DNA of 64,000 bases, from contig CM069605.1 of assembly GCA_035771175.1 (NCBI GenBank), positions 18,120,288-18,184,287 of the forward strand, in the 5' to 3' direction. The notes under the pieces were generated by a model that was not told the DNA's origin, made no database searches, and saw only the letters and a list, made by a program, of their open reading frames with translations. The stretch's first letter is position 1. Each line of letters opens with the position of its first letter. Position numbers and translations under genes: made by a program. The DNA is from Paratinospora sagittata. Taxonomy: Eukaryota > Streptophyta > Magnoliopsida > Ranunculales > Menispermaceae. Positions 57,000-64,000 of this stretch are shown here, piece by piece.

Positions 57000-59185
57000 T
57001 GTGACGCCCCGAAAATTATTTCATCTAGCCCATAACCCAATTGCACTTTGCCCAAACTCTATGCGTTGCCTTGATATGTTTGGTGTTTGTTTGATGGTTG
57101 TTTAATGTTTGTATAGTTGATGCTTGATAATGTATATAAATATGTGTATCATAAATTGTATATGGGTCATGTTAAATTAAATTATAATGCATATGTTATT
57201 ATTTATGCATGGGCCCATTAAACCATGAATTGATATGAGTTAGGATTGATTGAATAAAAGGATAAATGAGAATGAAAATTTGGTGTATTAAATGGATTGA
57301 ACATTTAAAATACATGGAAGCATGAGATTGGTTAAAGTACATGTGGTTGGTATGGGTAGTATGAGACCAACACATGTGAAGGTTGGTGCATGAAAGTGGA
57401 CAAGTGTCCAATGCCCACTTCTCTTCTTTAAGGAAGTGCTAGAATGAGTGGAGGGAATCAAGGGGAGAATCAAGGAGGGAATCAAGGAAGTGCTAGAAAG
57501 AGGTGAGTGGAGAGAAAGGAAAAAAGAAGAGAAAGAAAAGAGGAGAAAGGAAAGAAGAAGAGAAAGAAGGAGGGAGTTGCAGGAGGAAGATCTCTGCGAC
57601 GTTTTCATCAAAGAACTGGATCTTTGGGATATATGGTCAGATTGAGCTCAAACTTTGTCAGCAAGTTTTTAGCTTATGGTTATTCATTCTGGTCGGTGGA
57701 GATCTTGATCAAAGGTTTCGTCTAAGAGATCTAACCTCTCAAACAAAGCTGGTCGGAAAGTCTGGATTTCTCACGCCGTTTCACTCAAACATAAAGATCT
57801 CCTTAATCTACAGTTGGATGGATATAAAATTTGGGTATGTAGTGTACAACGGATATTTCTGCATTCGAACGGTGGAGATCTTGATTAGAGGTTTCGTCTA
57901 AGAGATGTAACCTCTCAAACAAAGCTGGTCGGAAAGTCTGTATTTTTCGTGCCATTTCGCTCAAACTTGAAGCTCTCCTCAATCTACCGTTGGATGGATA
58001 TCAAATTTTTCTATGTAGTTTATAACCGATATATCTGTGTTCTGAACGGTGGAGATGTTTCTAATATTAGTATTTTGTGTGATATAGTCTTTTGAGTTTG
58101 AGTATTTGCAGCAGGAAAGGAGAAATTGTCTGATTAGAGACTTGTTCATCAAAGATACTTATCTTTTCGGTCCACCGTTGTATTGGGCTGATATTTGGAC
58201 AGAAGGATTGTTTCTTCACATACTTCAATCTGTACGGTTGATTTTGTGATTACATATTTCTGTTGGTAGATTGATACATCTGAACAGAATATTAAATGAA
58301 GAATTGGTAGGGTTGCTTGTATTAGACCTAAATTTAGAATATGAACTTAGACCTTTCCAAATAGCTTGCATGTCAACTATGTTGGCCTAGTTGCCATTGT
58401 TGATGAACCCATGATGCAAAATCAGTGATATACATGGCTGAACATGGTGACCTAGTGTAAATCGGCAATATGGCCTAAGTATGAAAATTTTCATATTTTG
58501 GGGCTTTTCATGCTTTTGGCCTAGAATCATTGAATTGATGCAACTTATGTTTAATTAAGCATGATTAGGGTTGATTATGCTACTGATTTGGTGGTTGTGA
58601 CCATATCATGGGTTAGGCCTACTTGTGATCAAGTGACCCAATTTGGGCATGTTTATGCCTAAGGAATTGAAAATCAGTATTTTTGATTAATAGAATGGTT
58701 TATGAATGAAAACTATGCATTAGAGGCCTAAGTCATGTGATTTGAGTTGAATGATGGGATTAGATGGGATTTAGGCCTATTGTTTATATGTGGGCTGATT
58801 TAGGGTTGATGTGTAATGTCTATGTGATTGAACATAAAAATTGATGTATGGTAGGATATTGATGTATGTTTCAGGATCTTGATTGGGTTGATTCGGTTTG
58901 GTGGTCGTGTGTGGTTAAATACTCTCGCGAGGCTTGGTTGTGAGTAGACTTCATTTATGATTATATCTTTTATGTCATCATATCACTTATATATATTGTA
59001 TGTTGAAAGCATGAATGTGTTCTAATGTTTTGAATGATGCATTGATTTGAGAAAACCTTATGACTTTGGTTGGGCCCATCTATCTGGCTAATAGGGGGAC
59101 TTAACCTTGTCATAGGAGGGTTTTAGGAAAGGAAATGATTGGGGTCAACGGTACGGTGAAATAGACGTGCACTAGTAACCCAATG
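57000..59185 (+). repeat. Tekay-like LTR, plus orientation, truncated (2186 bp)
   Basis: Starts TGTGACGCCCCGAAAATT and follows the reverse complement of 59906-62208 closely, so it is the same LTR inverted. It stops at ACCCAATG where the other copy continues CATGTGGAATG. The most likely cause is insertion of the minus element into this LTR; the other half should lie beyond the window. It contains two copies of a roughly 190-bp unit (GGTGGAGATCTTGATC onward, 57700-58070). Confidence 0.85.
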
Positions 59186-62100
59186 TGTGACGACCCCGCA
59201 CCCCAGACCACCAACCCCTCAGGGAATGGCGTGCGGAATGCTGGGACGGGACGCCCGGCGTAGGCATCTCCGACCACTCCTCAACTCCCGTGAGGTGGTT
59301 GAGACCCTACGAGCCTTACCTCAAACGACGACATAATATCAAAAGGTACTAAATAAAATTACCCACCGTATTAATCATCCAAGACAAGAGATAGTCCATA
59401 AAAATGATCCATAAATAAAATCATAATCCCTACAGTCCATTAAAATTGACATACACATAAAGTCCAAAATTGTGGGTACAAATAAAAACCGTCATATGCC
59501 CACATGGTCTATCCAACAAATCCCAACTCACTCATACTACAATGTGGTAAGTATTATAATTACATAATCCAAAATATAATACTTCATAATTTAAAACACA
59601 ATTCAATCAAAATGCCTCTCAACTCACGTCGAGGCTTTGGATTCTCTCGCAGGCAAGGCCCTCAAGATATAACTACTCCTTTGCCCTTATTCGGGACAGA
59701 AGGACCTGAAAGAGGAAAATGAGGGTGAGCCAACGGTGCCTAGTGAATAGAATTCAAATATGCTATCAATACTCATCAATAAATATCATGTATGCATGTC
59801 AATGTGTAACATGATTAAAAGCTCATAACATATAGGTATCAAGCATTTATAATAAGTTCGATGCAAGTAAAAGCTTATCAATTTGGATCCACATTCCACA
59901 TGCATTGGGTTACTAGTGCACGTCTATTTCACCGTACCGTTGATCCCAATCATGTTTATTTTGGGTTACTAGTGCACGTCTATTTCACCGTACCGTTGAC
60001 CCCATTTTCTTCCTTTCCTAAAACCCTCCTATGACTAGGTTAAGTCCCCCTATTATCCAGATAGATGGGCCCAACCAAAGTCATAAGGTTTTCTCAAATC
60101 AATGCATCATTCAAAACATTAGAACACATTCATGCTTTCAACATACAATATATAAGTGATATGATGACATAAAAGATATAATCATAAATGAAGTCTACTC
60201 ACAACCAAGCCTCGCGAGAGTATTTAACCACACACGACCACCAAACCGAATCAACCCAATCAAGATCCTGAAACATACATCAATATCCTACCATACATCA
60301 ATTTTTATGTTCAATCACATAGACATTACACATCAACCCTAAATCAGCCCACATATAAACAATAGGCCTAAATCCCATCTAATCCCATCATTCAACTCAA
60401 ATCACATGACTTAGGCCTCTAATGCATAGTTCTCATACATAAACCATTCTATTAATCAAAAATACTGATTTTCAATTCCTTAGGCATAAACATGCCCAAA
60501 TTGGGTCACTTGATCACAAGTAGGCCTAACCCATGATATGGTCACAACCACCAAATCAGTAGCATAATCAACTCTAATCATGCTTAATTAAACATAAGTT
60601 GCATCAATTCAATGATTTTAGGCCAAAAGCATCAAAATCCCTAAAATATGAAATTTTCCATACTTAGGCCATATTGCCGATTTACACTAGGTCACCATAT
60701 TCAGCCATGTATATCACTGATTTTGCATCATGGTTTCATCAACAATGACAACTAGGTCAACATAGTTGATATGCAAGCTATTTGGAAAGCTCTAAGTTCA
60801 TATTCTCAATTTAGGTCTAATACAAGCAACCCTACCAATTCTTCATTTAGTATTCTGTTCAGATGTATCAATCTACCAACAGAAATATGTAATCACAAAA
60901 TCAACCGTACAGATTGAAGTATGTGAAGAAACAAACATTCTGTCCAAATATCAGCCCAATCCAACGGTGGACCAAAAGGATAAGTATCTTTGATGAACAA
61001 GTCTCTAATCAGACATTTTCTCCTTTCCTGTTGCAAATACTCAAACTCAGATGACTATATCACACAAAATACGGAACGACTCAACATCTCCACCGTTCAG
61101 AATACATAAGAATCAGTTATAAACTACATACCCAAATTTTATATCCATCCAACGGTAGATGGAGGAGATCTATAAGTTTGAGCGAAATGGCACGAGAAAT
61201 CCAGACTTTCCAACCAGCTTTGTTTCAGAGGTTAGATCTCTCAGACAAAACCTCTAATCAAGATCTCCACCGTTCAGAATGCAGAATTATCAGTTGTACA
61301 CTATGTACCCAAATTTTATATCCATTCACGGTAGATTAAAGAGATCTAGAAGTTTGAGCGAAACGGCGCGAGAAATCCAAACTTTCCGACCAGCTTTGTT
61401 TGAGAGGTTAGATCTCTTAGACGAAACCTCTGATCAAGATCTCCACCGACAGAATGAATAACCATACGCTACGAACTTGCTGACAAATTTTGAGCTCAAT
61501 CTGACCATATATCCCAAAGATCCAGTTCTTTGATGAAAACGTCGCAGAGATCTTCCTCCTGCAACTCCCTCCTTCTTTCTCTTCTTCTTTCCTTTCTTTT
61601 CTTTTCTTTCTCTTCTTTTTTCCTTTCTCTCCACTCACCTCTTTCTAGCACTTCCTTGATTCCCTCCTCCACTCACCTCACTTTCTAGCACATTCTTGGA
61701 TTCTCTCCTCCACTCACCTCATTTTCTAGCACATTCTTGGATTCTCTCCTCCACTCACCTCACTTTCTAGCACATTCTTGGATTAGAGAAGTGGGCATGG
61801 GACACTTGTCTACTTTCATGCACCAACCTTCACATGTGTTGGTCTCATACTACCCATACCAACCACATGTACTTTAACCAATCTCATGCTTCCATGTATT
61901 TTAAATGTTCAATCCATTTAATACACCAAATTTTCATTCTCATTTATCCTTTTATTCAATCAATCCTAACCCATATCAATTCATGGTTTAATGGGCCCAT
62001 GCATAAATAATAACAGATGCATTATACTTTAATTTAACATGACCCATATACAATTTATGATACACATATTTATATACATTATCAAACATCAACTATACAA

Positions 62101-62208
62101 ACATTAAACAACATCAAACAAACACCAAACATATCAAGGCAACCCATAGAGTTTGGGCAAAATGCAATTGGGTTATGGGCTAGATGAAATAATTTTCGGG
62201 GCGTCACA
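59186..62208 (-). repeat. Tekay-like 3' LTR, complete (3023 bp)
   Basis: Ends TGTGACGACCCC and GGGGCGTCACA on the plus strand. Next to a PPT at 62209. It differs from the plus copy by a roughly 50-bp tandem duplication (GGGTTACTAGTGCACGTC, 59906-60003) and by extra copies of a 43-bp unit (CTCCACTCACCTCACTTTCT, 61628-61785). Confidence 0.9.
61628..61785. repeat. 43-bp tandem repeat, about 3.5 copies
   Basis: The unit is CTCCACTCACCTCACTTTCT followed by AGCACATTCTTGGATTCT. The matching place in the plus-strand copy (57425-57510) has shorter, different repeats, so the array changed after the copies separated. Confidence 0.85.
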
Positions 62209-62222
62209 TCACACCCACCTTA
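62209..62222 (-). promoter_or_regulatory. Polypurine tract
   Basis: The minus strand reads AAGGTGGGTGTGA directly before the LTR start TGTGACGCC. Confidence 0.75.
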
Positions 62223-63191
62223 GACTGAACTTCGTCCTCGAAGTTTTAAGGTTAAGAAATTACCTAAGCCCATGAACTCGGCAAAGTGCTCCATCATGTA
62301 GTCCTCACGCTCCCAAGTAACCTGCTCCTCGCCATGGAACTGCCATCTCACCTTAACTATTGGAATCTCGCGCTTATGTAACCTCTGCACCTTCCGGTCA
62401 AGTATCTGAATAGGTTCCTCATCATAAGTCACATCCTGCCTCAGTTCAATGTTCCTCCAGTCCAAGACGTGATCAAAATCACTCTTGTACACTCTCAACA
62501 TTGACACATGAAAGACATTGTGGACTGCTGCTAACTGAGGTGAGACCTTCAATAAAACTTGGTCACCCACCTCGAACTCTACGGTCTTCCGCTTGGCATC
62601 AGTGTAACTCTTCTGCTTATCTTGGGCTACTTTCATATTATGCTTGATCCTCTTAATCTTCTCTGTGTGTTCTTGTACAAACTCTGGTCCCATCACCGCA
62701 ACATCCCCTACCTCTGTCCAACAGATCGGAGATCTACAGGGTCGACCATACAATGCCTCAAAAGGAGTCATGCTAATACTGGACTGATAGCTGTTGTTGT
62801 ACGCGAACTCACACAGATGTATGTACTCCTCCCAGTTACCACTGGACTCGAGGACACAAGCTCGAAGCATATCCTCTAAAATAGATATCAACCTCTCAGA
62901 CTGGCCATCCGTCTGGGGGTGAAAAGCGGTACTGAGATCTAGTCTAGTGCCGAGCTGCCTCTGCAACCCCTGCCAGAATACCGATGTAAACCTCGGATCC
63001 CTATCTGACACAATCGAAACTGGCACTCCATGTAATCTGACTATCTCCCGCATATAGAGTCTGCTCAGCTTATCCATAGAATCCCTAGTGTTCACCGGTA
63101 GAAAGTGAGCGGACTTGGTCAAGCGATCAATAATAACCCAAACAACATTATGTCTCCTCGGGGTGTTGGGTAATCCCACAACAAAGTCCAT
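62220..63191 (-). pseudogene. Tekay-like integrase core and C-terminus, GPY/F module missing
   Basis: A long open frame of 323 codons. The core shows VVWVIIDRLTKSAHFLPVNT (first Asp, residues about 17-36), [19 protein letters not shown] (second Asp, about 57-76) and HPQTDGQSERLI (Glu, about 91-102), a full D,D,E set. Then comes FEVGDQVLLKVSPQLAAVHN, where relatives have about 30 residues with the GPF motif between VSP and QL. The tail reads VKVRWQFHGEEQVTWERED, a chromodomain-like end that may guide insertion to heterochromatin. The start Met is internal; the frame is separated from the upstream frame by two stops. Confidence 0.85.
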
Positions 63192-63212
63192 AGTGACGTG
63201 CTCCCATTTCTA

Positions 63213-64000
63213 CTAAGGAATGGCGAGCGGTTGCATCTGCCCTCCAGGCCTCTGATGTTCAGCTTTGACTCTCTGACAAATCTCACACCTCTGAATGAAC
63301 TGAGCTATCTCTCTCTTCATGTCGGGCCACCAATACATTCTTTTCATATCATGATACATCTTGGTTCTGCCAGGATGAATAGCATAATAAGATCTGTGAG
63401 CCTCTTGAAGAACACTCTGTCTGAGTCGTGGATCTGCGGGAACCCATAAACGTCTCCTAAATCTCAAGGCACCGTCAGATGACAAGTGCCAATCAGTAAA
63501 ATCACTGCTCTCAGCCCAAGGCTTGTACATCCCATGATCAACGTCAAGTTTCTGTTGGTCAATTACCTCCTGGACTTGTGTAGGCTGAGCTCTCATTTGA
63601 GCACATATCACAATCTGATCTGAAGGGGTAGCACATATACTCATAATCGTAGCCGCCTCAAGTAGTCTCCACTCATGAGACATCTGGCGTGCTACCATAA
63701 CTGTCTCTACCCGCTTCCTGCTTAACGCATCAGCCACTACATTGGCTTTACCTGGGTGGTATTCCAATGTAAAATCATAGTCTTTGAGGAGCTCTAACCA
63801 CCTTCTCTGCCTCATGTTCAATTCCTTCTGAGAGAACAAGTACTTGAGGCTCTTATGGTCAGAATACAGAGTGAATCTCTCACCATAGAGATAATGCCTC
63901 CAAATCTTCAAAGCAAAAACCACTGCGGCCAGTTCTAAGTCATGAACAGGGTAGTTCTTTTCATGCACCTTCAACTGCCTCGATGCATAAGCAATGACCC
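63213..64000 (-). pseudogene. Tekay-like RNase H and integrase zinc finger, open at window end
   Basis: The frame enters at the window edge ([17 protein letters not shown]) and reads [57 protein letters not shown] (RNase H end), then a linker and [20 protein letters not shown] with [12 protein letters not shown], the HHCC zinc finger of integrase. It ends in LAIP and two adjacent TAG stops where relatives have PEWKWEH. Otherwise intact, the best-preserved coding stretch of the window. Confidence 0.9.

Noticed and set aside
57448..57901. Glu/Lys/Arg-rich frames, also mirrored at 61417-61638
   Set aside because: They come from a purine-rich tract inside the LTR and occur in both inverted copies; no family resemblance.
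1..64000. Search for rRNA genes, intact tRNA genes or telomere and centromere satellites
   Set aside because: None recognised by eye; only TA microsatellites and LTR-associated tandem repeats were seen.

Overview
The window looks like repeat-rich heterochromatin of a flowering plant, probably a eudicot. It is AT-rich, holds no gene I can assign confidently to the host, and is built almost entirely of transposable elements of plant lineages: Ty3/gypsy (Athila-like, Tat/Retand-like, Tekay/Del-like), SIRE-like Ty1/copia LTRs, hAT and PIF/Harbinger MITE-like elements, and tRNA-derived SINEs. The species cannot be named from the sequence.

Layout. 1-6772: minus-strand Athila-like element with decayed integrase, RNase H, RT, protease and gag, then PBS and 5' LTR. 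6773-10888: a PPT on the other side of that LTR, a non-coding tail, and a gag-only (TR-GAG-like) minus element with its own PBS and LTR. 10889-12128: plus-strand Tekay-like LTR, PBS and gag start. 12129-18210: minus Tekay-like element, split by a 2.2-kb solo LTR with a clean TTACC duplication. 18211-20834: truncated SIRE-like 3' end and LTR. 20835-22185: another Tekay-like LTR. 22214-24421: a 27-bp minisatellite, an hAT MITE and two inverted PIF-type MITEs. 24991-26330: a putative copia-type LTR. 26671-31556: a SINE interrupted by two head-to-tail hAT-like elements, themselves separated by a 3-kb solo LTR.

32173-47564: a nearly complete Tat-lineage element (two LTRs, PBS, gag, protease, RT, two RNases H, integrase). 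It carries an intron-containing antisense gene and tandem repeats at its 3' end, and is split by two solo LTRs. 47565-56999: intergenic-looking DNA with one Tat solo LTR, LTR fragments, a SINE-like element, TA microsatellites and a decayed two-exon coiled-coil ORF. 57000-64000: two copies of one Tekay-like LTR in opposite orientation, then the pol region of the minus element.

Insertion order can be read from nested target-site duplications. Solo LTRs are frequent, so LTR-LTR recombination has been active here. Most coding copies have stops or frameshifts; the least damaged pol is at 62220-64000, but it has two adjacent stops and an apparent in-frame loss of the integrase GPY/F module. A recurring theme is that LTRs of unrelated families carry arrays of short inverted phrases built on AGCGC/GCGCT.
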